From assembly GCF_947179165.1 (NCBI RefSeq), contig NC_077239.1, positions 33,928,134 through 33,992,133 of the forward strand: a stretch of 64,000 nt of DNA, given 5' to 3'. This document shows positions 21,162-33,315 of the stretch, piece by piece. Position numbers and translations under genes: made by a program. Each line of letters opens with the position of its first letter. The stretch's first letter is position 1. The notes beneath the pieces are model-generated. The model did no database searches. It saw only the letters and a program-made list of their open reading frames with translations, and was not told where the DNA came from. The DNA comes from Solanum dulcamara (taxonomy: Eukaryota; Streptophyta; Magnoliopsida; Solanales; Solanaceae).

Positions 21162-23093
21162 AATAACACTTGAGAATGCTAAGTCAACTCTAGCAAGGAA
21201 TGGGATAAACGTCGTCTACCCCTACATTATGAAACAATGTAAGAAAAATATCCATTAGTCCATAGAAGGTACTAAGTATGTGAGATATGCATGAATAATA
21301 AACATATGACATATTAATATGAATCATGGGATGCAAGACCAATATCTTTTAAAAACATGTATAATATCATGAAAATAATTAAAGCACTCATGTCATTTGG
21401 TCAATGAATCAAAATCTCGTAATTATGATAAGAACTCATAGCTCAACTAAATCTGTATGGGATCAGACCTTTAACCAACAACATAAGACCATACGATCTA
21501 TAACATGGAATCCGATGTAACACCCACATCAAGAAGAGAGAGGCTACTTTCTAAGGTAGACTTCGTGAGAATAACTTTAACTTGTGATCTATATGTAGAT
21601 CTATTAGCTAGGCCATGAAGGCAACCTACGGGAGTAACGTAGTTTGGGACTTTAGGTTGCTACTAGGATTGTCCTGGGTAACTAACTACATTACCAGAGT
21701 GAACCCCACCTAAAAGTACTCTCGATAATTAGTCAATATTCCAACAAAATTCATTAGAAACATCATAATTACATCATCAAGTTCATCATGTTTAGTGATT
21801 CATAGGAATACATAACTTTGGTGAGAATTGTCCTTATCACCATCCTAACAGGATTGTGCAAAAATCATCCTTATCATACCATAATAACTTTCTTGGATCA
21901 TAATTGATCATCATCATAACTTTCATCATTCAATCATCAAAATCGACTTCATTTATAAAAGTTTTACTTTTGAAAATCATTGAACTCATAATCAAAACTC
22001 TTGTAAATCATCCTTGATCCTCATAATCATAATTTAAAGTAGTTTCATGAATGGGAATTCATAATTCAACATAAAATCATGCAATTAATGCCGAATCATC
22101 CTTATAATGATTATTGATAACAATTAAAAATATAATTGAAACATCCCAATGCAATTTATCTAACTAGGGTTACAAACCCAATTAAAATTCATGAGATTGT
22201 GAGTAAAAACATTGGGAATCAATGGGTGAAAGGAACCCATAGATACATCCCTACATACCTTGAATGAATTAGAACTTGAAATTAGAGAAACAACTTTTTC
22301 TTGTTTGGGAGTTACTGAGGGAATGAAATAGATATAGGAGTATTTAGGACAATTACATAATGAATCTAGTCTCAAAATTATCAACATACATTAATGAAAG
22401 AATAAGTAAATAACCTAATTACCCTTTATTAAACTGGAAACTGGGACTCGATGAAAGACCCATCATGATTCATGATCACCACCACTGCCCATGGTGGTGT
22501 CTATGGAGTTACACTTGGAACTTTTGGAAAGAGGTTTTCGAAGAAAGGATGCCATCAAGGGGCATATCATGAACCATTAAGGTCACCATGGCCTGTGGTA
22601 GATGCTCGTGGAACAAGACTTAAACTCGGACCTTTGAGGTTTTTAGGAAAAGGATTAGGACCTCCTTCACATAGACCATAATGGTATGTATAGGTCATCA
22701 CGGTACGTGAACAAGGTTTGTGGTGAAGGACCCACAGGAAGGTTTATAAGGGTGGTCACCACGGGACCCATCATGGTCCATGAAGGTCTTTACATCCCAT
22801 AGTGGTCATCCATGGTCCCTAACTTTGGAAATCTTCTGAGGTTCTTAGGGGAGGGGTCCCCATGAAAAGTACCACGGTTCGTCATGCTTACCATGGCTCG
22901 TGGTCCTTTATTGTAATTACTTCCCTATAGGAGTGAGGTTCAGGAATTCCACCACGGTGACACATCATGAGGCATGGTTCTAACCACGACCCATCATGGC
23001 CTTCATGGTCATCACTGGTGCCAAAATCTTAATTTTTTTGGGATTTCACCTTTTGTTCCTCATTTTCAAACCTTTCAACTTCCGGGGTCTTAA
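21162..23093 (-). repeat. 5' LTR of element A, remaining part
   Basis: This continues the LTR left at 4267 (joined length about 2,254 bp). It is alignable with D's LTR at 32150-33310 (shared atgtaggc, tactaagtatgtgagaaac and tgatgcatgaccaatatc blocks). It should end GGTCTTACA on the + strand; it reads GGGGTCTTA and stops at 23093 where element C begins. The 22440-22990 segment is rich in short inverted repeats such as CCACCACTG/CATGGTGGTG. A 69-codon frame at 22472-22681 overlaps these and is not taken as a gene. Confidence 0.85.
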
Positions 23094-25752
23094 TGTAATG
23101 GCCTTTCATATCATTTTCTCTTTATGGCATCTATTTCTTCATGTAGAGCATTTCTATAGCTACCCAAGTCATTTATAACTAGCTAGAACTGACAGTTTGG
23201 TCACTTGGTCATTCGTTTGGTTTTTATGTATGTTTCTGTATTTTTGAGTTTTTGAAACCTGAAAAGTTGGATCCAATAAAAAGTGCAAGAAGAAGGCCTT
23301 AGAATAGAATTTTGATGGTTCTGTTAGCTTTTGAATATTTATTTATGTTTAGAAGGGCCTTTCATGCGGATCCCAAAGCTTCTAGGCTAATCTAGAGTCC
23401 TCTTGTAGAATTTGGCATAAAGTGGAGTTTGAGTGTGGGACTCACTATTTATCGAGACGACCTCAAATGGAATTTGAACATATCCATTGAGTCTGGAATG
23501 ATAAATTTTATGGGGTAGCATTATTTTTTTGGACGCATGGGATTTTGAATGAATCCCAAGCAACCCATTAGAGAAATTAAGATAAGCCAAAACCAGTTGA
23601 TAAGTACAACTGGTGTAGGCCCTAACACATCTTTGCGTTCATGTGCCTAAGGTCTGAGGTGCTTTTCCCCTTCTTTCTCTGTATTTGCGAGGCCCTCACT
23701 GCATCTGTGGAGCACTGGCACGTTGCCTTATATGATTATTGGCCCTGCCACCTATCCATGAAGGACTGGCTATCAACCCTTTATGATTGAGGACCTCTCC
23801 CTCCATATTTGCGATAACTATTTTTTCTTATCTTTTATTTAAAAGACCAAACATGAGCAATTCCATCCAAAATGTTACAAAACACCATAACTTGAGTTTT
23901 AGACCTCCAAATGGGGTGATTCTCCATTTTGTTTGTCACTACATATTGGAGTATATGGGGATCATCGAGACTTCTTGTTTAAGGTAAAATTCTCCCTAAA
24001 GGGGATGCCAGCCTTTGTCTATTAAGTCTAAATGTTGAACTAGTTACATGTCAATGTTTTGCTGTATTCCGAGCCTTGAATTATGTCCCATTTTGAGATA
24101 GAAGTTCAAGGAGCCTAAATGGAACTTTTGATGAAGTCAATTTTTAGATTTTTTGTGCGGGTCCCATAATCTCATTTTATATCCAATTTTGGGTATATCT
24201 ATAATTGTTGCCATTTTAGTGTCTATATTACCATATTGCCTTTGTGATCATATTTTTACAGCGTGGCAGCGTTTGGAGGCCATTCAAAATGGACAATCTC
24301 TTGAATTGGGATGTTGAGAGGGCGTGCGATGTGTTTTGAGGTAGGTATGGATTCCTAGTCTTTAGGTTGAGCTTAAAAATATGAAGTTATATTGATTAGT
24401 TGGAATGTGGGTTGGATTCGTAGTTCATCATGCCTTCTTTATTTGGAAATCATGTATAGATTGTATCTTCAATTTTTAAAAAAGGGTTCACATGTTTAAA
24501 TTCCCTTATTATTTTTATCCTTACCTTGTGGCCTTTGTATATTCTTATTGCGATTATTAGAAGCTTGTTGTTGGCCTTAACTTAGGTGTAGGCTAGTGAT
24601 TACTTTAGACTTGCATTTTAGAGCCGATAGGCCTTAGACTTGATCTGTCATTACTTCAGATGGCTTAGCTCCTTGTAGACTAATATAGAAGACTTAGGTA
24701 TGATAATTGAGTCTTATCTAGGCAGAGCTCTTGGGATTTTGGGAGCCTATTTACTTATTGGAATTAGAGGAGGTTTGAGTCCTAGCATATCTCTTAAGCT
24801 ATGGTTAGAGTCCTAGCACATCTCTTCAGCTACGATTTGACTCCTGGCATATCTCTTTAGCTATAATTTGAGTCCTACCATATCTCTTAAAACACGATTA
24901 AAGTCCTACTACATCCTTACTAGTCTTGGTTTTGTTTTGGGCATCACCCTTATTCATTGAGTTTGAGTCTAACACAGTGATCCTACTTGGGTAATTTGGG
25001 GTGCCTTATCCATGATTCATGTCCGAGGATGGATTCTAGGTATGGAGTGTACTAACCTCTTTTAGTAGAATCCTTTGTCCTTCTACATACTCATCAATCT
25101 TATCGGTGTACATTTGAGTTTTATTTAAATTGTGAGGTTATAATTAGCTTAGCTTACATTCCATTCTTTCCTAGATTTGTGTGTTTTCTTATTAGATTTC
25201 TACTCATTAGACCACTATAGTGTTAATTCTCGCGTTTCATATTATCTTTACTACTCTAGCTCAGTCAACCCATTATGCCTACTAGATACTTATTGTTTTA
25301 GAACTCTTACTACACTAATCATCTATTTTTGTGATACAGGTCCAACTTCAGCTAGCTGTGTTGATATTGAACCAGTTATGAGTTAATTGAAAACTAAGGG
25401 TGAGCGTACGACATTCTAGATCAGTCTGTTTTCTTCTATTGTGTTTTTACTAGTCTTTAGCTTTTGAGACAAGTCTTTATATTTTATGATCCAATTTTTC
25501 GACTTGTACTAGTAGCTTTGTACATATGACTACCAGGTTTTGGGATTGTATCTCATTTTATATTCTATATATTTGCTAATTATTCCTTCTTTAGTTGTGT
25601 TCTTTAATTTATATCTAGTATTAGTTGTATCTTATGTTATCTGTTGCTCCTACCTGATATCTCAGTTACTAGTTGTTTTGGGATATGAGTTGGCTTGCCT
25701 TCTGGTGGGTCATGGTAGGGGTTATCATGACATGATATTTTGGGTCATGACA
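23094..25752 (+). repeat. 5' LTR of element C (2,659 bp)
   Basis: Starts TGTAATGGCC at 23094 and ends GGGTCATGACA at 25752. Matches the start of the 3' LTR from 62355 (cctttcatgcggatcc, gaggccctca.tgcatttgtgga and gtattc.gagcc blocks). No coding content. A 31-bp minisatellite lies at 24777-24915. Confidence 0.85.
24777..24915. repeat. 31-bp minisatellite in C's 5' LTR
   Basis: Four and a half units of GAGTCCTAGCATATCTCTTA plus an 11-bp variable tail, starting at 24777, 24808, 24839, 24870 and 24901. Spacing is exactly 31 bp throughout. Confidence 0.92.
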
Positions 25753-25755
25753 AGG

Positions 25756-25769
25756 TTGTATAAGAGCCC
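25756..25769 (+). promoter_or_regulatory. Degenerate primer-binding site of element C
   Basis: Sequence TTGTATAAGAGCCC lies 3 bp after the LTR end and matches the initiator-Met tRNA complement TGGTATCAGAGCCC at 12 of 14 positions. Confidence 0.75.
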
Positions 25770-25959
25770 TACATTGCTGGTGTCACTTGTAAAGAGCTAA
25801 TTTCTAGTAGAATCATGTAAATTGTTGTTAAGATGCCCATATACTATCTTCAAGAGGCTATAGGATAACTTTAGGAAGATTCTAACTTTTTCTTTGTCGT
25901 TCGATGGTTGTCTTATTTTATTTCAGGAATTGTCACTTGTTTCATTCTTTCACAAGATG

Positions 25960-27000
25960 GCTCACACGCACGGCTCAACGGCAGGGGGCGATGTACCCAT
26001 GCCACATGATAGAGCTCTAGCTAGGGGTAAAAGATTCCACTGAGGTAATTTAGGGCTACCGTACCTACCTGGGATAGATAGAGGACTTTAGAGCTAATGG
26101 AGAAGCCTTAAGCAGCTTATGTTCCTTCTCAGCCAATGGGAAGAGACCAACCCAGCAACAACCCACTCCACCTATAGCTCTAGTCTTTCATGGGCCATCG
26201 CCCAGTTGTATACATTCTAGAGAGTATGCAATAGGACCTAGTTCCAACTATATTAGCACCATAGGGTCAGCCTACATTAGCATCTCCACAGGTTCATCCA
26301 CCACTAGCACCCATTATTGCTTATCTAGTTAGAACGGCTAAGTTATGCACTTGAACAACAGAAGATGCTCATAGTTTTCTTTAGATTGTCACCACTGAGG
26401 TTTTATGGGGTAATTGGGGAGGATACCCATGAGTTTCAGACTACTTTTCATGAGCATCTATATACAATGAGTTAGTGGAGATTAGAGGAGCAAACTTCAC
26501 AACTTATCATCTTGATAGAAAGTCCAGATAGTGATGGCATTTATATTTAAAGACTAGACCAGTTGGGTCGCCTTCACTGTCTTGGGTTTAGATGTTGTTG
26601 ATCATGATCGTATTTGAGAGACAAAGACACATATGATAGACCTACCCAACATTTCTAGTAGGGTCAGCTTAGTCGGCATGTTAAGGCGACACTTCATACC
26701 TCAGAGGGGGATCAGTACAGACAGGGTGGTTCTACCATATGGCTGAGTTTGAAAGCTTCAAATTAGGGTTCTTCAAGATGTGGTGGACTTCAATTTATGC
26801 GTCATTCTTTTCAGGTACTTTATGATTATGTTACTCTCGACACTAGTCTAGAGAGTTTCCCCTACATGGGATGGTTGCACTACTCACATTCATCTCAGCC
26901 AGCTCTAGAAATAACACCTCCCGCTTGAGTCATTCCAAGAGTTATGACCGGTAGGGTATTTATAAGGGCGCTTAAAGAGGATCCTATGGAGACATGCAAA
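25960..27000 (+). pseudogene. Gag region of element C (heavily eroded)
   Basis: Lies between the leader and the protease, where gag must be. An ATG at 25960 (MAHTHGSTAGGD) is a possible remnant start but is followed within about 30 codons by a stop. No zinc knuckle can be read in a single frame. Assignment is by position and by the recognisable protease that follows. Confidence 0.5.
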
Positions 27001-27625
27001 GTTGTAGGGAATATACTCAGGGAAGAGGTGGTCAAGGCCATTTCTATGTAGCTTCGTTAAAGTCAAAGGATGAGGTATTGGATGATATTATAATAGGTAC
27101 AAAGCCTGAGGCATTGCATGATGTTATCACATGTACGATTCTTTTATTCCATCTACCACCTCGACTTTATTTGCTCTAAATTCTACATTTTCAAATGTAT
27201 TTTTGTTTAATGCTTTCTAATTGTGTATGCGTTTTGATACTTTATCAACACCATTACATGTTTTGACTTCCGTTGGTGAGTGTTTGGTAGTGGATCATGA
27301 ATATATATCATTATTGGTTACTATATAGGGGTGTGACACTCTGGCTGACCTTATTAATTTGGATATGTTATATTTTGATATTATTCTGGGCATGAACTGG
27401 TTATCCCCTAACCATGCGGTCTTGTATTGTTATGCTAATACTGTTACCTTTTGCATGCTATGTATCCCTTTGGTTGTGTGGCAGGGTTCTTTTAGTTGCA
27501 CACCAACTGGGGTTATCTATTATTATCCGACACATAGATTGGATGCTAGTGGGTGTTTAGCCTACCTAGCTTATTTGTGGGATATTATAATAGAGGACTT
27601 TATGAAGTTGCTAAATATTTCCTAA
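26994..27625 (+). pseudogene. Protease region of element C
   Basis: The open stretch at 26994-27179 (RGGQGHFYVASLKS, then I-I-G-T-K) matches the gag-protease junction of this gypsy group. A second stretch at 27359-27625 has F-D-I-I-L-G-M-N-W-L-S-P, the conserved strand near the protease C-terminus (usually G-M-D-W). The active-site D-S-G loop falls in the eroded gap between them and cannot be read. Confidence 0.75.
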
Positions 27626-27639
27626 TGATCTACCCAAAC

Positions 27640-28283
27640 ATTCCCTAGAGCATGATATTGAATTCCCCATTAATCTTGAGTCACTTACTAGTACAATCTC
27701 TAGTTTGCCTTACCATATGGACCCTGTAGAGCTCAATGAGGTCAATGTTCGGCTTCAAGATATTTTAGGTAAGGGATTCATTCTCTCATCTGTGTTGCCT
27801 TGTGGTTGTCGAATTCTACTTTTGATGAAAAAGGATAGGACTATACGCATGTGTCTTTACTACATGTAGTTGAACAAGGTGACGTTGAAGAACGGTTATC
27901 CTATGCCTCACATTGATGATCTGTTTGACCATCTTCTATGAATGATTAGATAATACTACCATCATATGAGGATTAGGGTGGCATACATACCTAATGTCGA
28001 ATTTAGGACTCGTTAAGGCTATTATGAGTTCCTAGTGATGTAATTTGGGATGACCGATGTCTAGTGTCATTCATAGATTTGATGATTTATATGTTCAGGC
28101 CTTACATCGAATCCTAGATGACCTTTTCTTCTACTCGCAGAGTAGGGAGGAGCATGAGCAGCATTTGAAGACTGTTATCCACACTTTGAGAGATCAGCGG
28201 CTTTATGCAAAGTTCTCAAAGTGAATGTTTTGGCTTGAGTTTGTAGCATTGTTTGGGTGTGTGGTTTCCAAGGCTAGAATTAT
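27640..28283 (+). pseudogene. Reverse transcriptase of element C, 5' part
   Basis: Shows the fingers (K-K-D-R-T-I-R-M-C, then L-N-K-V-T-L-K-N-G-Y-P-M-P) and, after several frame changes, the palm and the FGCVVSKARI thumb strand at about 28245-28283. A stop interrupts the L-N-K motif. The gene is cut at 28283 by element D and continues at 60200. The local ATTAT is D's target duplication. Confidence 0.8.
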
Positions 28284-28319
28284 TGTCATGACCCAAGATA
28301 GGTCTTAGACGTGACATAG
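28284..28319 (-). repeat. 3' LTR of element D, first 36 bp
   Basis: Terminal TGTCATGACCCAAGATAGG of the LTR, matching 58009 onward in the 5' LTR. It is cut after 36 bp by solo LTR d1. The LTR resumes at 31787-33315 and again at 52547-53083 (joined length about 2,102 bp, against 2,186 bp for the 5' LTR). Confidence 0.88.
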
Positions 28320-28675
28320 TGTTACACCCCGCACTCTTGAGCTCGGAACGTCTTCTTAAGTTCCTTAGATACTATCATGTGAGCCGGATAAGCTACGACA
28401 CTATCAAACAACTCTAAGGAAAGAAGATTGTGATACCTCGCGAGAAGGGAGGTTGGAGATAGGGTCATAAGAATCCGGAAAGAGTTGGAGGCTAAGAAAT
28501 GAGTCGTAGGACTCTATTTGCCTACGTAAGACACTAAGTTAAGAGTCTTATACACTTAAGTTGCTTAAGGATATATCAAGCTTACATAGTACGGATTACA
28601 TAGGCTCTTAAAGTGAGACGAAATTACGAACCCGCGAGGAAGGGAAAAAGACGACGCGTGGCAGCCAATGGAGGA

Positions 28676-28875
28676 GCGACACGTGGCAGCACCTCAAGCA
28701 AGCAGGTGATGCACCTACTTAGGGTCAAGTAGGTGATGCAGCTGCTTGGGGGAGGTGGACCCCGCTGCCACGTGGCAGCCCCTAATTGGCAGCATGACAC
28801 GGTGGCCCAATAGGGGCTGGACATGTGTCCCTCTTAGGGGATGACACGTGTCACCCCTTGGGACCACCTATATTA
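28676..28875 (+). promoter_or_regulatory. CACGTG-palindrome cluster, probable U3 of solo LTR d1
   Basis: A 16-bp perfect palindrome GCTGCCACGTGGCAGC (28764-28779), a 12-bp one TGACACGTGTCA (28842-28853) and a further ACACGTGGCAG near 28679 occur together. CACCTACTT and AAGTAGGTG arms lie between them (28710-28735). A TATA-like CCTATATTA follows at about 28866. Distance from the LTR start (about 360-550 bp) suits U3 control elements. This is the same layout as in b1. Regulatory function is inferred. Confidence 0.55.
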
Positions 28876-30589
28876 GTTGATATGTATCCAAAATCTTCAG
28901 CTTGTTCATTAAAAATTTCCAGCAGCAACGTGAACAAAGAACCCTAAAGCTTAAGGAGAGAAACTTGCGACGGCTTTGGGAGAAAAATAGGTAAGTCCCG
29001 TTTTCGTTCCGTAAATTAATTAATTAGCGTATACTACGATGATATGGAAGTATTAGTAGTACAAAATTAGGATTTTATGCAGCAAAAAAACGGACAGCAA
29101 GCTGCCACGACGTTACAGCATGCTGAAAATATTTCCGAGGCGCGATTTTGGCGAGTTCTAGCCAATTTCGGGAAAGGTAAGTTCTTACCCTCTAATTTGA
29201 AGTTTATGATGTTAAATTATGGTGTATTACACACCTTAGGAGCTTCTGGAAGTTGGGTAAAAGGTTTGAAAAGTTCAGCGTTCGAAATTAACGAATTTAG
29301 AATCGCTATAGTTAAGTTGTTGTCGAAATAAAGTGTTGTACGTGTAGGGGCTGCTGCTGGTTGTGTTGTGGCATGTTGCAGGGTCTAAAATTTATCTAAA
29401 TGAGGTGTGGGAGCTTCTGGTTGCAGCCACAGGCTTTGCAATTAAAGAATTCGCGAAAGAAAGATTAAAAACTCTAGTTTTGGTATCTTAGTTTCGAGTG
29501 AATTGTTGGGGGTTTATATTGTATAATTTTGGTCGTAATATGTATATGTATGGGCTGCTGGTTGCATTGTTGGTTGGATTCAGGTTCTAAGGACATAGTT
29601 GGGAATTCGGATAGGGCACATTATAGGGGAGGTGCTGTCCGATTTTCGTTAACATCCTAACTAGTTAAGGAACTAGCCGAGAAGGCGAGCGAAGGGATGA
29701 ATGTTATGAATACTCGTGGGTAGTCTAAGTTGCTGAAAAGTCCAAGGTTGTTAATACTTACATTACTTCCATGTTAAATAGGTTTCGAGGACAACGATGT
29801 GGACGTGATTAAGAGAAGTCCATACAAGGTATGTGAAGCTTTCCTTTGGCGTGTTTTTGGAATAGATATGTAGAACTATTCTTCTTTTCTTTTGGCATGT
29901 CTTAGATATAAGTTATGAATGATATATATACGATATTTGGGGATTCAATCCATTCGTAAATCATTGAGTATGAGTCGAGACTCTTGTTTACTTCTTGGTA
30001 TTAGAACTTCTGTAATAGCTGAGTCATTGCCTTTTAGTCTTCTATGTGATGAAAATTAGTATATGTAAAGCCTATTTCTTCTTTCCTTTGGAATGGCTTA
30101 ACTTTAAGTGAAATGGTATATGATATAGGTCTAGAGGTAATTCCATTTATGAGCTCTGATTGTAACTCGTGACTTGTAGTCACTCTTGAACATTAAGAGT
30201 CTGAAAGTAGTCAAACTACTATTCTCGAGCCTGCTATATAATGAATAATAAGTGGAAGTACCAGCTCCTCTCCATTTAAAGGCTCTGAAATGGTAAAAGC
30301 GTCTGATTGCATAATTTGAGTCTTTGACTAGATAACTGTGTCTCTGATTGCATAATCGTGTCTTTGATTACATAAACCATGTTTCTGATTGCATAAGCTA
30401 TATGGCATTGTCTGGATGCATGTCTGTGATTCTTGAGGCCCCAACTGATGTAAGCCCTAATGACATCTAAAGGGATACCTCGGATAATTACTCCCCGGTC
30501 TTCAGGTGACGGTTCACTTGACTGTTTCATCGAGTCTTAAATAATGACTTAGTTGCATATGGTTTCTCACTGCTCTACTCGTACATACT

Positions 30590-31110
30590 GTAACCCATCC
30601 TTCCTCGAGTCCCACGATGGGCCGGGATATGTTATCGTGCACAGTGTTACTACTTCTTTCACCGCGTCCCGGGCCGGATGTGTATAGTTCCACGCACGAG
30701 GAGACGATGCCGTACGTGAGGTGTGATATATGTTATATGTTATGACGATGTGATTATTCACCGAGTCCTGGGCCGGCTGTAATATGATTGTATATGTGGT
30801 GAAATAAGGAAGGAACACCGAGTCCCTCCTTAGAGGACCGGGTACATATGTATATTATGATGGTATGCTATAGACGTACACCACTCCATTCACCGAGTCC
30901 CTCACTAAAGGGCCGGATACTTTATGTAGGCATGCATATGAGATTAAAGCAATACATTGTGACCCTAGCCCCGCAGTGAACCAGGTGTGATACGATGATA
31001 TATATGATAAGATGATACCGTATACGATGGTATGATACCGTATACGATGATATGATGAAATGAAATGCATTATGATACGATGATAAGTGATTATAACACC
31101 GAGTTCACTA
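30590..31110. repeat. Degenerate CACCGAGTCC...GGGCCGG repeats in solo LTR d1
   Basis: At least five spaced copies of an (acc)gagTCcc..(taaa)GGGCCGG motif, separated by AT-rich spacers including atgatacgatgatat strings. They are the inverted counterparts of the CGGCCCattaggGGACTCGGTGT units in b1 at 7867-8010. The spacing is irregular here, so the array has been scrambled. Confidence 0.7.
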
Positions 31111-31786
31111 GAGGGCCGGGCACAGCATATGATGATGTGTATGATTTACGTGTCCTAAGGTGCAAGTACAGTAATTCATTTAGTTATTATACTTGTCCCC
31201 TGCATCCCTATTTCAGTTATGATCTCAGTTACGATGTGTTATGCTTTACATACTCAGTACATATATCGTACTGACCCCCTTTCTTCGGGGGGCTGCATTT
31301 CATGCCCGCAGGTACAGATGTTTATTCTGGAGATCCATCAGCGTAGGAGTTCCTCTCAGCTGTGTCGGAAGTGCTTCACTGTTCTGGAGCCTAAATTTTG
31401 ATGCTGATCACTTAATGTATATATTTGTACATTCAGGGGTATGGCGGGGGCCTTGTTCCGCCATATGTTGTTGTTACTATTCTTAGAGGTCTGTAGACAT
31501 ATGTATATGTGGGTTGTTTGTGAGTTAGTTTTGATGTTGCCTATTCGATATGTTGTGAATATTTTTATTATAGCAGCCTTGTCGGCTCGCATGCCCTTTC
31601 ATGATATGATACAAATGAAAGAGGCTACATGTACATGAAAAAGTTTTAACTCATTTGGTTTTTTTTTTTTTTTCCGAGTAGTATCCCCTTGTTCATAGTT
31701 CAATATGACTATAACAGATAGGTAGGTATACGGGGGTCCAGGTAGGACCCCAGTCGCGGCCTACGGGGTTGGGTTGTGACACATAG

Positions 31787-33315
31787 TTGTTAGGATGTTG
31801 AGAGACCCCAACCAAGCCTCCTAGCATATCATATATGAGCATACATAAGGTAAATAGAAAGAAATATTTAAAAATATGGAAGAAAAATATAAGTCTCAAC
31901 ATGAATATCTCGATAAAGGAGAAATCAAAGTCAAGCTCTGAACAAACATAACAACATAGACATAGAAAAATCTAACATGTCTTCACTAGTCTAGACGGGG
32001 CATAGGACAAGTTCCTAGCTCGGAAAAATAAAGAATAAAATTCATAAGGAATATAAGAAATCATAAATGTCGCATCCTCAAAACATGAGGATTCATCAAT
32101 AATGAGAAAACTTCTCCAACATATAGCAAAGAGTGGGATTTGAGTAATGATCATCGGTCCCAATATTATGATATAATGTAGGCAAAAAATATGCTTCAGT
32201 AAATGAAATATACTAAGTATGTGAGAAACATGTATGAACAATGATAATCAGGCCTAATTAATATGAACATGTGATGCATGACCAATATCATGAAACATGA
32301 ATAAAACTTGAAAGAACTTGAAAACAATTCATAAGGTCAATGCATCTTTAAACATCTTTTAAAACTTATATATATAGAATATACATATGTGGGACATTAA
32401 CCTTAACCAGCATTTAAGACCGTATGAGCTATAACATGAAATTCGATGTTACTTTCACACCGAGAAGAGAGAGGCTACTTGCCAAGGTAGACTTCATATA
32501 AATATGAACACGAGTTCTATGTGGATCCACTAGCTAAGCCATAAAAACATCTATGGCGGCATGTAGTTTAAGAACTAAGGGTTTCCTTGTGGATCTCAAC
32601 CACAAAGCTTGCTCACTGCTAAGGTAATCACAATGAAATACATAAGAATATAGTCATTCGGATAAATAGCTCAACCAATCCAACATTATGATAATAAATC
32701 ATAAGAATAGCTTTGTTAAAAGCATGATCATAACTTAAACTCGTGGATACTTACCTTTCTAAGCATCAAATCATGATATCTTGTATATTGTGAGAAACCT
32801 TTCACAATTCATGCTCTTATACTTAAAATCATACTTGAATCACAATACATAAATTTTATAAATCATACATGAAAATTCATAAAATACATGATCATAAATC
32901 CATAGTTTTTACTTGATATTCATAATATAATGAACGGATCATTGTAAAATTAATTGAAAAAATATAATTGAATTGAAATCATGCATGAATAGATCATCAT
33001 AGTCGAATAAAATTATAATTGAATTGACCTAATGCAAATTGGTCAACATTAGAAATTTAGGGGAAATTTATGAAAGAGATAATTGAGAAACCATTGGGAT
33101 TCCATTGATGGAAGAAGATGCATGCATGAATTTGCACATATCTGGACTAGGAAGCTTGAATCAACTATTTCAATGGAAGCTTGGAGATTTTTCCCTTGTT
33201 CTGGCCTTTGAGAGAATTGAACTTGTAATTTGGAAGAATAGGGGCTTAGGAGGGTTAGACGTTAGTTATAGGCTAGGAATTAATTCCCAAAAATACCCAA
33301 CTGCATAATTAAATT
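31787..33315 (-). repeat. 3' LTR of element D, middle part
   Basis: Homologous to 58045-59575 of D's 5' LTR (ctcctagcatatcatatatgagcatacataaggtaaatagaaag and many more blocks). Ends with AAATT (33311-33315), one copy of element E's target duplication. No gene; short frames here are fortuitous. Confidence 0.88.

Larger units (their letters stand above)
28320..31781 (+). mobile_element. Solo LTR d1 (3,462 bp)
   Basis: Starts TGTTACACCCCG and ends GGGTTGTGACA, with exact target duplication CATAG (28315-28319 and 31782-31786). Same family as b1 and e1 and as B's LTRs, here on the + strand, so it reads in transcription order: U3 with CACGTG palindromes near 28680-28850, then a GAGTCC/GGGCCGG repeat block at about 30590-31110. 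No gene, no interior. A T-tract at 31658-31672 is the longest homopolymer in the window. Confidence 0.92.

Noticed and set aside
22472..22681. A 69-residue glycine-rich frame as a possible gene
   Set aside because: It lies in the inverted-repeat-rich start of element A's LTR, with no conserved frame in the sister LTRs.
31658..31672. T-tract as the poly(A) tail of an inserted LINE or SINE
   Set aside because: It lies inside solo LTR d1 near its end, with no target duplication around it and continuous LTR homology on both sides.
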